64,000 nt of DNA from Arthrobacter alpinus (GTDB lineage Bacteria > Actinomycetota > Actinomycetes > Actinomycetales > Micrococcaceae), in contig NZ_CP012677.1 in NCBI RefSeq assembly GCF_001294625.1, positions 434,001 through 498,000 on the forward strand, in the 5' to 3' direction. A program made the translations under genes and the position numbers. Positions 38,960 to 47,932 of this stretch are shown here, one piece after another; within the stretch, counting starts at the first letter, position 1, and each line of letters opens with the position of its first letter. The notes under the pieces are model-generated. The model saw only the letters and a list, made by a program, of their open reading frames with translations. It had not been told where the DNA came from and made no database searches.

Positions 38960-41900
38960 GTGAACACATTTGATGGGGATGAAGTGCCGGAACAACTGGC
39001 CGAGGGACTCTACGAGCTCCTACACACCAACACCCTTGGCCGCCGGCTTGCTGCTGTGCCGGATTTGCAGCCCACCGTCGAGGGCATCGGCAAGGATGCC
39101 TCACCAGAAGCGCTTGCCAGGCACGTTGGTGAAGCCGTCGAACAGATGCTCGTGCAAACCCGGGAAGAGGACCGGGTTGCTAGGACCAACCAGCTTCTGA
39201 CGCTGATCAGTCCTGGACACCAGATCACCCAAGGACCTACCCAGCTCCGGTCCCTTCACAGACCTGATGGGCTGAAACGGCGCCAGTTGCGCAGGCCAAC
39301 AACAAACCTCAGTGACAGTGCGCTGCTGACAAATGGCAAGGATGATCCGAACCTTGCTGCAGAGATCCGTGCCGAGATGGAATCGGCAGACTCGGTGGAC
39401 CTCTTGTGCGCGTTCATTCGCTGGACGGGCATTCGCCTTCTGGAACCGGCCCTTGAGGGATTGCGGGAGCGTGGCGGCAAGCTCCGGGTGATCACCACCA
39501 CCTACATGGGCGCCACTGAGCGTCGGGCCATCGACCACCTCGTCAACAAATATGGCGCCGAGGTCAAGATCAGCTACGAGACCCAATCGACCAGGCTTCA
39601 TGCGAAAGCCTGGCTCTTCCATCGCAGCACCGGCTTCAGCACCGCCTACGTTGGCAGTTCCAATCTGAGCCAGGCGGCCATGCTGGATGGCTTGGAATGG
39701 AACGTCCGTCTGTCAAACATCGGGACTCCGGCACTCCTGCAGAAATTTGCCATCACCTTTGACAGTTACTGGGAACAACGCGCGTTCCAGTCCTACAACC
39801 CCGAAACAGATGCAGCGAAGCTTGATGCCGCGCTCCAGCGCAACGGCGGCAAACAAACCGCGGCCCCCACGGGCTACACCGGGCTGGAAGTTGAGCCGTA
39901 CCTTCACCAAGTGGAAATGCTGGAAGATCTTGAGGCCGAGCGCGTCAAGGGTTTCCACCGCAACCTGCTCGTCGCAGCCACTGGCACGGGCAAAACGGTG
40001 ATCGCCGCCCTGGACTTCAAGACGCTGTGCCAACAAGCGGGCAAGGACCTCTCGCTCCTTTTCGTCGCCCACCGCAAGGAAATCCTTCTGCAGTCCATGA
40101 CGACGTACCGCAATGTGATGCAGGACGGCTCCTTTGGCGAGCTCTTCGTCGGCGATCACAAGCCCGAACAGTGGAAGCACGTCTTCGCCAGTGTTCAATC
40201 GCTCTCGGCCAAGGGCATCCTGGAGCTGCCCGCGGACCGGTTCGACGTCGTCGTCATTGATGAGTTCCACCACTCTGCCGCGCCTACCTATCGCTTGCTC
40301 ATCGATCATCTGGCGCCCAAGGAGTTGCTGGGACTGACGGCCACTCCTGAACGCGGGGATGGAATTCACGTCGCCGAAGAGTTCTTCGATGGACGCACAG
40401 CCAGTGAATTGCGGCTTTGGGATGCCCTCGCTGCTGATCTTCTGGTGCCATTCCATTATTTCGGTGTCTCCGACGACGTCGACCTGAGCCACCTGGAATG
40501 GAAACGCGGCTCCTACGACCTCCAGCAACTCAGCGCCCTCTACACGGGCAACGACGCGCGGGCGGCCAAGGTCATCAAAGAGCTGCAGGACAAGGTGACG
40601 GACACGGCAGGCATGCGGGCCATCGGCTTTTGCGTCTCGGTGCAGCATGCCGAGTACATGGCGGCGGTGTTTAACCGTGCCGGGATTGTGTCGGTTGCGG
40701 TGTCCGGCAAGACGGACGACGGAGAACGGGCCCTTGCACTTGAACAGTTGCGTCAGCGGGTGGTCAATTGCATCTTCGCCGTCGACTTGTTTAATGAGGG
40801 CCTGGATCTGCCGCAAGTGGACACGATTCTGCTGCTTCGTCCGACTCAGAGCGCCACAATTTTCATCCAGCAACTGGGGCGCGGGCTGCGCCGTTCACCG
40901 GAGAAGTCTGTGCTGACTGTGCTTGATTTTATTGGACAGCAACACCGCGAATTCCGCTTTGATGTCCGATTCAGGGCGATGACCGGCTATGGACGCAAGC
41001 AGTTGGAGAGGGCTGTCGACGACGAATTTCCATACCTGCCGTCCGGTTCACAGATTGTACTGGATCGTGTTGCCAAGGATGTTGTGTTGGCGAACCTGAA
41101 AGTGCAGCTGAACCTGAACAAGCCGAAGTTGGCAGCCGACATCAGGTCCTATGGTGAGCTGTTGTTGGATGCCTACCTGGAGAAATCCGGGAACGACGTC
41201 AAGACGGTCTACAAGACAACCAGGAATTCCTGGACCGAGTATCTTCGCCTGGCTGGTCTCATTGACTGGGTATCTCCGGCCGAGGCAGCGGCGCAAGGAA
41301 AGCTCGAGCAATTCTCCAGCGTCGAGGAAAAGAAGCTCCTTGGCCGGATGGCCGCACTGATCCACGTGGATGATCGCGAGCGCGCGGAAGCCTATTCGCG
41401 GCTGGTGTCAGCGCAGGCTCCCAGCTATGCCAGTCTTGGCCCGCGTGAACAAGTCTTTGCCCGCATGCTGTTCTTCACCTTGTGGGACGACGCCGGCGGT
41501 TTCGGATCCTACGATGAAGGCTTTGAGTGCTTGCGCCGGCATCCCTCCGTCTGCAACGAGATTCAGCAGGTTGTTGCCCTGGGTGCCGCAGCCTCAAAGC
41601 GGGCAGGAAAAAGCCTCGGCATGGAATTTTCTGCCATTCCACTGTTTTCACACGCCACCTATCGGCGCGAGGAAATCTTGGCAGCCCTGGATTATGGCTC
41701 ATTGGAACTCGGGAAGAACATCAAACACCGTGAGGGTGTTGCCTGGTGTCCACAAAGCAGGACAGACGCATTCTTCGTGACCTTGAACAAGGACGAGGCG
41801 AACCACTCCGCCACAACGATGTACAAGGACTATGCACTCAGTCCTGAGCTATTTCACTGGGAATCCCAAAACGCCACTTCGCCGTCGAGCCCCACTGGCC

Positions 41901-42115
41901 AGAGGTATCTGAACCGTAAAGCCCATGGCTCAAATATTCTGTTGTTCACCCGTGATGCGGCGGAAGACGAGACCGGTTTGACCATTCCCTACACGTGTCT
42001 GGGACAAGTCGACTATGTCCAGCACAAGGGCGAAAAGCCCATTGCGATCACCTGGAAGCTGCAACGGCCCATGCCCGCCGACGTTTATATTGAGGCCGCT
42101 GCAGTTGCGCAGTAG
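38960..42115 (+). CDS. PLD-nuclease/DEAD-box (SF2) helicase with DUF3427
   Basis: 1051 residues from GTG. Domains in order: an N-terminal helical part; a phospholipase-D-like nuclease (about 120-290; HAKAWLFHRSTG, then YVGSSNLS); an SF2 helicase core with Walker A ATGTGKT near residue 342 and DEFHHS near 434; the second RecA domain (QLGRGLRRSPEKS); and a C-terminal DUF3427 region. One PLD motif is seen, so it probably dimerises to cut. This architecture is known from restriction-like and defence loci. It is divergent from the membrane gene and near the NERD-helicase. Confidence 0.9.
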   Translation: MNTFDGDEVPEQLAEGLYELLHTNTLGRRLAAVPDLQPTVEGIGKDASPEALARHVGEAVEQMLVQTREEDRVARTNQLLTLISPGHQITQGPTQLRSLHRPDGLKRRQLRRPTTNLSDSALLTNGKDDPNLAAEIRAEMESADSVDLLCAFIRWTGIRLLEPALEGLRERGGKLRVITTTYMGATERRAIDHLVNKYGAEVKISYETQSTRLHAKAWLFHRSTGFSTAYVGSSNLSQAAMLDGLEWNVRLSNIGTPALLQKFAITFDSYWEQRAFQSYNPETDAAKLDAALQRNGGKQTAAPTGYTGLEVEPYLHQVEMLEDLEAERVKGFHRNLLVAATGTGKTVIAALDFKTLCQQAGKDLSLLFVAHRKEILLQSMTTYRNVMQDGSFGELFVGDHKPEQWKHVFASVQSLSAKGILELPADRFDVVVIDEFHHSAAPTYRLLIDHLAPKELLGLTATPERGDGIHVAEEFFDGRTASELRLWDALAADLLVPFHYFGVSDDVDLSHLEWKRGSYDLQQLSALYTGNDARAAKVIKELQDKVTDTAGMRAIGFCVSVQHAEYMAAVFNRAGIVSVAVSGKTDDGERALALEQLRQRVVNCIFAVDLFNEGLDLPQVDTILLLRPTQSATIFIQQLGRGLRRSPEKSVLTVLDFIGQQHREFRFDVRFRAMTGYGRKQLERAVDDEFPYLPSGSQIVLDRVAKDVVLANLKVQLNLNKPKLAADIRSYGELLLDAYLEKSGNDVKTVYKTTRNSWTEYLRLAGLIDWVSPAEAAAQGKLEQFSSVEEKKLLGRMAALIHVDDRERAEAYSRLVSAQAPSYASLGPREQVFARMLFFTLWDDAGGFGSYDEGFECLRRHPSVCNEIQQVVALGAAASKRAGKSLGMEFSAIPLFSHATYRREEILAALDYGSLELGKNIKHREGVAWCPQSRTDAFFVTLNKDEANHSATTMYKDYALSPELFHWESQNATSPSSPTGQRYLNRKAHGSNILLFTRDAAEDETGLTIPYTCLGQVDYVQHKGEKPIAITWKLQRPMPADVYIEAAAVAQ

Positions 42116-42192
42116 CTATTCCACCGAATCTCCCGCTTTGGGTTGCTACGGTGGTCTTCGAGAATAACCACGGAGAAGGACGGCAAGGATAC

Positions 42193-43041
42193 ATGGATGC
42201 ACGCACGATTGTCATCACGGGGGCCAGCAGCGGAATCGGCGAGGCCGCGGCTCGTACTTTGGCCCAGACAGGGGATACGATCGTCGTGGTTGGCCGCTCT
42301 GCGAAACGAACCCAGGCTGTTGCCGGGGAAATCGGTGCAGAGCATTTCGTGGCCAACTTTGAACGATTGGACGAGGTGCGAGAGCTCGCCGGAGCCTTGC
42401 GGGAACGGTACGGGCGGATCGACGTACTGGCCAACAACGCCGGCGGAATCATGGGGCGGCGTGAGCTGACCGTGGATGGGTTTGAGAAGACGCTACAAGT
42501 GAACCATCTGGCACCTTTCCTGCTCACAAAACTGCTGGCCGATATCCTCGTTGCCAGCGACGCCCGAGTCATCAACACTTCCAGTGTCGCCCATAAGCTA
42601 TTCGGAAAACTGGATATCGAGGATTTGAACGTAGGCAAGAAATACTCCGCCAACAGGGCCTACGGGAATGCGAAGTTGGCCAACATCTTGTTCACCAAGG
42701 AACTTCACAGACGATTCAGCGGCACCGGATTGACGACGGCGGCCTTCCACCCGGGCGGGGTGGCCACCAACTTCTCCGCAGGGTCAACGAGTCTCATGCG
42801 CTTCGCCTATGGCAGCGGAATGCGGCAGTACATGTTGACACCGGCGCAGGGTGCGCAGACCTTGGTATGGCTGGCTATTGGGCAGCCTGGACTGGATTGG
42901 GAATCCGGGGAGTACTATGCAAAACAGAAGATTGCGCGGACAAGCAAACAGGCGCATAACACCCGCCTGGCCGCAGACCTTTGGGCGCGCAGCGAAAGCA
43001 TGGTGGGGCCTTGGCTCGGGACTTCGTCACCTACTGGATAG
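42193..43041 (+). CDS. Short-chain dehydrogenase/reductase, paralogue of 25745-26566
   Basis: 282 residues. TGASSGIG, NNAGG, NTSS and YGNAK give the complete SDR signature. Long blocks are shared with the SDR at 25745-26566 (VNHLAPFLLT, AYGNAKLAN, LFTKELHRR and GEYYAK), so the two are clear paralogues. AAGGAT before ATG 42193 decides the start. Substrate unknown. Its position 77 bases after the helicase gene, in an otherwise accessory region, suggests acquisition or duplication. Confidence 0.85.
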   Translation: MDARTIVITGASSGIGEAAARTLAQTGDTIVVVGRSAKRTQAVAGEIGAEHFVANFERLDEVRELAGALRERYGRIDVLANNAGGIMGRRELTVDGFEKTLQVNHLAPFLLTKLLADILVASDARVINTSSVAHKLFGKLDIEDLNVGKKYSANRAYGNAKLANILFTKELHRRFSGTGLTTAAFHPGGVATNFSAGSTSLMRFAYGSGMRQYMLTPAQGAQTLVWLAIGQPGLDWESGEYYAKQKIARTSKQAHNTRLAADLWARSESMVGPWLGTSSPTG

Positions 43042-43095
43042 TGGGCATTTTGGGTGCCACAGTAGGAACGTACCCGCTTTTCTAGGAGGACAACT

Positions 43096-43859
43096 GTGAG
43101 CGCTCGAGACAACACAAACCGCCGACTCAAGGAAGTTCTGGACATCATGGCCGCAGGGTCATGGCTGGACGAGAAGCCGAACGGGGGAGCAGTTCTGGCC
43201 GAGGCAGTTGCCCGCATTCCCTTCGCTAAGGATGAAGCCGAACTGCTCAGCGGCGGCATCCCCGTGGTCACAAGAACCTGACCAAGGCAACAGCTGATTT
43301 GGTCAAGGCCGGCTGGATGACCAAGGGTCGCAGCGGGTGGGAGATCACCGACGACGGCCTGAAAGCAACCGTCGCGTTCGTCCACGTCGCATCGTTGACA
43401 GCAGCCCTTGCCAACGCCACCCCAGTTCCGGCTGACACGCCGCTACCGGCGAAGCCGGCCGCCAGGAAACCCGCCGTCAAGAAGCCGTCCACCAAGGCTG
43501 CACCCAGGAAGCCCGCCTCGAAGGCACCCGCAGGAGAGCCCGGCGTCGTACTGGGGGACCAGCCACAGTCCGTCGCCCTGGCTGGCGACTTTGGCACCGT
43601 TTTGGGTGCCATGGAGAACTGGGACCCGGGTCATGCCGGCGTGCAGATGGTGTTGGATGCCCATTCCGGCATCTGGAAGCTGAGCGCCGAACTGCCAGCC
43701 GGAAATTACAGCTACAAGGCCGTGGCGAACGGTTCCTGGGATCAGAACTATGGCGCGTTCGGGTTTCTGGACGGGGCCAACCACGAGTTCACGCACGACG
43801 GCGGTCACGTCACTTTCCATTACAACCACGCCACGAAGGACGTGCTGCGCGGCGCCTAG
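43096..43859 (+). pseudogene. Frameshifted protein with C-terminal glycogen/pullulanase-like carbohydrate-binding domain
   Basis: AGGAGG before GTG 43096 gives MSARDNTNRRLKEVLDIMAA and runs to a stop at 43281. The second half continues in another frame from about 43264 (KATADLVKAGWMTKGRSGW) to 43859. Adding one C to the four C at 43260-43263 joins them (SGGIPRGHKNLTKATADL) and makes 255 codons. The joined protein has an N-terminal helical part, a Lys/Ala/Pro linker and a domain with VALAGDFGTVLG and YSYKAVANGSWDQNYG, which resembles pullulanase X25/CBM48-type modules. Sequencing error or recent inactivation is possible. Confidence 0.75.
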
Positions 43860-43923
43860 CGAATCCCCGCCCTTGCAGTTCCGGCCTGCCAGCAGTCCCG
43901 AACTGGAACGGCCCGGGCTGGAG

Positions 43924-44087
43924 CTATTCGGCGTCGTGCAGGCTAATGGTGACCGAGCCCTTCCCCTCTGTGGACACGTGTTCGAGTGTCAACAGGCCGT
44001 GTCCTGGAACTGCCATCGATTCGGTTTCCGTGAGTGTCATGGTCTGGTCCCCGGCTGCGAGCCTTGTTTTGCGCTGATGGTTTCCAT
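43924..44087 (-). pseudogene. Small protein gene (about 54 aa) broken by one base
   Basis: AGGAG lies just before ATG 44087 (METISAK). The frame breaks unless one base is added to the T4 run at 44067-44070 on the + strand. With it, the product continues as TRLAAGDQTMTLTETESMAV and ends at 43924, giving 165 bases or 54 residues. It starts ten bases after the calpain-like gene and is probably co-transcribed with it. A chaperone or immunity role for its neighbour is only a guess. Confidence 0.5.
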
Positions 44088-44096
44088 GGTGCTCTC

Positions 44097-45035
44097 CTAT
44101 TTCTTGGGCGCGGTACCGGAAGCAACCGAGTCGGAGTTCTGCTTGTATTCCTTTTCGGTCAGCCACAAATCGCCCCAGCGCTGGTTTGGCCCATCTGGTG
44201 GGGGTGTCGCCGTCGAGATTTCCACCGTCGGGTCCCCAAGGATTGAGCAGGTGGATCATCCGTTGGCTCTCACCTGTTTCGGGGTTGATGTGCTCCGCAA
44301 CTGAATCCACGATGTATTCGGGATTTGGGACGGCGTGGTTGTGGTCAACCCTATGTTGAAAGAACCAGGCCCCGTTGGGATCAGTTTTGGTGCCGACGGT
44401 GACCGGGTCGTTCTTTAGCCGCTCAGAGATGTCATCAAAGTTTGATTCCCCCGTGGACTTGATTGGCTGACCGGTGATGGCCTCGATCCCGTCTTTGCCA
44501 TGGGCGTCGCTGGCTGCCCTCTCGGGGACGGTCGGTTCAACCTGGATATAGACGGACTCCCCATCCTTGAACATTTTAACTGTCCATGTCCCGTCCGGGT
44601 TTTGCCACACATGGTCCCGGATCCATTGTGGATCGTTCTTTGCCACCGCGCCGGCCGCCGCCAGGAACCAGTAGTCACCCACGTTTCTCTGCCGCATGTT
44701 GTGCGGGTCAAGGTCGGTTGTCCAAGGGAATCTGAATGGGCAGCGGGTGGTACTCGCCCATGCCACCAGTCTCGGGGTCTCCCGGTTTGTCCCTGCTGGC
44801 CTGCTGGTTGCCGCCGTGCATGCCGTCGTCGCCCGCACTTGCTTTCTCCTGCTCGTCGGCGTTCTTGTTCAGGGCCTCAGCGGCCTGGCGCAAGCCTAGT
44901 CTCGTGCGCGTCAGCTGGCCCCGATGCTGCGGGTTCCACGTCGTTGTGAACCGCTGGGCATCTTGACCGTTCCCTCTGATGTGGACAAGTGCGGCAGAAA
45001 ATGTGGCGGCCGTGCGCTCCAACTGTTCACCGCAT
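44097..45035 (-). pseudogene. WXG-like/calpain-family protein with frameshifts and a lost catalytic Cys
   Basis: The N-terminal part (ERTAATFSAALVHIRGNGQD, then TTTWNPQHRGQLTRTRLGLR) resembles a WXG100-like helical hairpin. The C-terminal part is calpain-like: VGDYWFLAAAGAVA, a His in DHNHAVPNPEY and Asn in LLNPWG. The first motif normally reads GDCWF; here Tyr (TAC, 44671-44673) replaces the catalytic Cys. Two +1 indels, in GGG at 44726-44728 and TTT at 44185-44187, must be removed to join the parts and reach the proper end WGDLWLTEKEYKQ at 44097. The exact start is uncertain (about 45035). It resembles a type VII-secreted effector. Confidence 0.65.
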
Positions 45036-45069
45036 ACGGGCGATTCGGTGGAACCGGTAAGGTGAATCC

Positions 45070-45573
45070 ATGGTGAATGGACGACGTCGACCCGGCCTTG
45101 CGCTGGTACTGGTGGTTTGTACGGGGCTGGCCGCTGTGGCTTGCTCCGGCCCGTCGTTGCCCAGCGCAGCCGAGGCGGGGCCGCAATTTCAGCAGTTGTC
45201 CACTGATTTGGCGGACGCCCTGGCACGGGATTACTCGGGACAGCAGTGGCTTCCGGTGCAGGGCGCCAGACCCGCATGGTGGCCCATGACGACGGCAAAT
45301 GCTCCCTCACGATCGGCACCTTGCGTTCACAGGATTCGTTGCGCGAGCTCGCCGACGGCTGGGAGCCGGTAATGAAAACCATCAACCCGATTCTCAGTGA
45401 TGCCGGCTTTTTGCGAAATTGCGGGCATGGACTCCCTCAAAGGGGGCTGGACCGGGATCAGTTCGACCGACAAGCACGGTGGTGAACTGAGAATGTATGA
45501 GAAGGGTGCCACCGATATTTCGCTCGCAGTCCTGGTCTCCGACAAGGACTGTTCCGCAAGCCTGGCCCCGTAG
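45070..45573 (+). pseudogene. Lipoprotein gene with two compensating frameshifts
   Basis: ATG 45070 begins a signal peptide with a lipobox ending AAVAC (MVNGRRRPGLALVLVVCTGL, then AAVACSG), so the product is a lipoprotein outside the membrane. After about 65 codons the frame shifts (one C missing at 45266-45267), giving RMVAHDDGKCSLTIGTLRSQ. It then shifts back through one extra T in the T5 at 45408-45412, giving CEIAGMDSLKGGWTG and ending in SLAP at 45573. The intact protein would have about 167 residues. It is divergent from the calpain-like gene. Confidence 0.65.
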
Positions 45574-45722
45574 AGCAGGTTCCGGTACGACGCCCGGCAC
45601 CTGCCCGCCCTACAATGTCAGACCCTCCTTCTACAGTGAGTTCTAGATCGGATTCCGCTCGAATCCGGCGCTGGAGGGGGCAATAGTTGCCTCCTCGCAT
45701 CACTCGCATGAGGAGAACTACT

Positions 45723-46607
45723 TTGGGGAATGAAACAACGGACCAGCAGCAAGGGTCCTACTATGCGCCGCCGTCGACCATGCCGCCAGCCGGTGGTCCG
45801 GGCTATCCGCCGCCCGGCCAGTTTGCGCCGCTGCCGGAACCCGCTGGCAACAAGGGCGCCGGCAAGGCCCTGGCCATCACCGCCTTGATCCTTGCGGTTG
45901 TCTCGTTGGTGTTGTGCTGGGTTCCGATCGTGAACAACCTGGTGTTCTTCCTTGGACTGCTGGCCCTGGGCTTCGGCATCCCGGCCCTGATCATTTCGGT
46001 CAAGAAGCGTTCCAAGGCCAAGGGAACTTCCATCGCTGCGGTGATAATTGCCGTGGTTGCCCTGGTCGGGGTGCTGGCCTCGCAGGCCATGTACTCGTCC
46101 ATGCTCGACGGCATCAGCAAGTCCATCAGCGACAGTGCGGATGGGGTGGTTGACACCGCACCCAAGGACCAGAAAAAGGCCGACGACGCCAGCCTCGCCT
46201 TGGGTGCCACGGCCAAGGTCGGTGGTGACTATGAAGTAGCCGTCATGAGGGTCAATCCCAATGCTGGCGATGCGATTGCGGCGGCCAATCCCAACAACGT
46301 CCCGGCCAAGGGTCAGTACGTGTTGGTGGACATCTCCGTAAAGTATGTCGGTGCCAAAGAAGGCAACCCGTGGATTGATCTGACCCCGAAGTTTGCTGGC
46401 GGCGACGCCCGCCAGTACGACACCAGCACCTGCATGGCAGCGCTGGAGAAGTCAGGAACATCCCTCCCAACCCTGGGAACCGGTGCCACTGCTGACTACC
46501 AGGTCTGCATGGATGTTCCGGCAGGCGCAGTTGCCGACAGCAAGGTCTTTGTCGAGCCCATGTTCTCGATCAAGCAAGACCAGCGCGTGTACTGGAACGC
46601 CAAGTAG
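45723..46607 (+). CDS. Two-helix membrane protein with extracellular DUF4352-like domain
   Basis: 294 residues from TTG 45723; GAGGAG at 45709-45714 with eight bases of spacing decides the start. A Pro/Gly-rich N-terminus is followed by two membrane segments (about 42-65 and 70-110, DUF4190-like), and then an exported beta-domain with KGQYVLVDISVKYVG and a Cys pair (STCMAALEKSG and YQVCMDVPAG), typical of DUF4352 immunoglobulin-like domains. It may be an immunity or adhesion protein; no direct evidence. An inverted repeat, CGGATTC/GAATCCG (45649-45667), lies upstream. Confidence 0.75.
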   Translation: MGNETTDQQQGSYYAPPSTMPPAGGPGYPPPGQFAPLPEPAGNKGAGKALAITALILAVVSLVLCWVPIVNNLVFFLGLLALGFGIPALIISVKKRSKAKGTSIAAVIIAVVALVGVLASQAMYSSMLDGISKSISDSADGVVDTAPKDQKKADDASLALGATAKVGGDYEVAVMRVNPNAGDAIAAANPNNVPAKGQYVLVDISVKYVGAKEGNPWIDLTPKFAGGDARQYDTSTCMAALEKSGTSLPTLGTGATADYQVCMDVPAGAVADSKVFVEPMFSIKQDQRVYWNAK

Positions 46608-46734
46608 ATCCGTGAGCCGTGGCGGGCTGGTCCACAGCGACTGGCCCGCCACTTTTCATACGTCGGGGGCACGGATCTGAGTCTGGTGTTTGTATTGATG
46701 CCAGGGCCGTGACTTGCAAAACTTGTGCCAGAGC

Positions 46735-46766
46735 AATCCCCGCACCTGTTGATGTGGGGATTTTTG
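46735..46766 (+). terminator. Terminator after the DUF4352-like gene
   Basis: AATCCCC-G-CA and TG-T-GGGGATT form a stem around an eight-base loop, followed by five T at 46761-46765. It lies 128 bases after the stop. The rest of the 311-base gap (46608-46918) shows no gene. Confidence 0.7.
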
Positions 46767-46918
46767 CGTATTTGGCCTGAAAAGTACTAGTCCTAATGAA
46801 GGTTTGCACTAATAATTTCATGCAGAATTGCGCCGGATAATTCAGGTCCAGCAATGGTGCAACGCCAATCGCCGTCACGGAAACGTGGCGGCTTCAACTG
46901 TTAACAGGGGCAAATCTT

Positions 46919-47470
46919 ATGGCGAAAATAGCAGTCTTCCTTGACTAGTCGAACGTTCATCTACTGGGGCATGGCATTTATTCGCCGAACTTGGATAGGG
47001 GGAGAACACATATCAACCCGCTGCTGATAGCGGACCGAATAGTGGAGCTCATGTCGATTCAATCGGAGGTTGATCAGGTGTATCTGTACCGCGGAAGCCC
47101 CGACTTCCAGCGGGATCCTCAAGCCGGCCAAATCTCTCGGGACGAGAGAGCGCGCTGGGGGAAAGATCCCAAAATTGCTGGCCACCATGAGCCGATGCTC
47201 TATGGGTGGGGGAGAGAGACGCCGAAGGAATCAGGGGTGGACATGCGGCTGGGGCTTGACCTGGTCAAAGCCGCCGAGTCCCGCGCCTTCGAAAAGATTG
47301 TGCTCTTTTGCGGTGACAGTGATCTGGCCCCGTCGGCCCAGGACGTCATGAAAACAACCACGCCGTTGGAACATGAGGCGTGGGCAGATGGGCAAGACAA
47401 GCCAGGAAATGCCCTCACCGAAATCTGCCGGCGGAAGTTCTTCCGCGTGCGGACGCACCTCCAAAGATAG
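46919..47470 (+). pseudogene. NYN-domain (PIN-like) ribonuclease gene with an in-frame amber codon
   Basis: AGGGG precedes ATG 46919, which reads MAKIAVFLD, then TAG (46946-46948), then SNVHLLGHGIYSP in the same frame. The family motif is FLDxSNVH, where the Asp is catalytic and x is often Tyr, so a Tyr codon to TAG change is the simplest explanation. Downstream the acidic NYN residues remain: ESGVDMRLGLDLV and LFCGDSDLAPS. The total length would be 183 residues. As read, only the part from a TTG at 46991 could be made, without the first catalytic Asp. It is followed by a BRCT gene. Confidence 0.8.
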
Positions 47471-47545
47471 CGGGGGACTTCTGGGACGGCCAGGACCGCC
47501 CGCTCCGAACCGCTGCATAGACCAACTCAAATAGGACTGAACATC

Positions 47546-47911
47546 ATGAAGAAGAATGACTGCACGTGCTCGGGGCGGGTCACAACGTTGCGGAACCAAG
47601 TGGTGATTGCTACAGGCAAGGTTTCGATCCGTGGCGAGCACGAGCACCGGGACGAGGTTCACGCCCTGCTGGAGCGGGCGGGTGCAAGGGTGACAACCAA
47701 AATGTCAGGGAACATCTCTGTGCTCATTCACGGCGACTTAAGCGGTCAGATAGTTGCCGACCAAGTCCGGGAGTACAGTCAGAAGATCCTGGATCTTCTG
47801 ACTGAATCCACCTCTGCCCACCATGTTTGTGCGGTGTCTTCCCGCGGTTTATCTGAGTTGTTGGAGGGGAGAGCGGCCGTGTGCCTGCACCGCCACGTCG
47901 TCGGGCAGTGA
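47546..47911 (+). CDS. Single BRCT-domain protein
   Basis: 121 residues. NQVVIATGKVSIRGEHEHRD, HALLERAGARVTTKMSGNIS and VLIHGDLSG match the BRCT fold, with the Gly-rich turn after helix 1 and the strand VLIHGD. BRCT domains bind phosphoproteins or DNA ends. Here the domain is free-standing, just after the NYN nuclease gene. An RNA- or DNA-processing pair is inference from proximity. Confidence 0.7.
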   Translation: MKKNDCTCSGRVTTLRNQVVIATGKVSIRGEHEHRDEVHALLERAGARVTTKMSGNISVLIHGDLSGQIVADQVREYSQKILDLLTESTSAHHVCAVSSRGLSELLEGRAAVCLHRHVVGQ

Positions 47912-47932
47912 ACACCGGCAGTGATCAGGGAG

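Noticed and set aside
43750..44304. Plus-strand 184-codon ORF over the calpain-like gene
   Set aside because: The minus strand carries recognisable calpain motifs; this ORF has no start site or motif.
45640..45690. tRNA-like stem near GGATTC/GAATCC
   Set aside because: The loop is five bases and lacks TTCRA; no acceptor or anticodon arm can be drawn.
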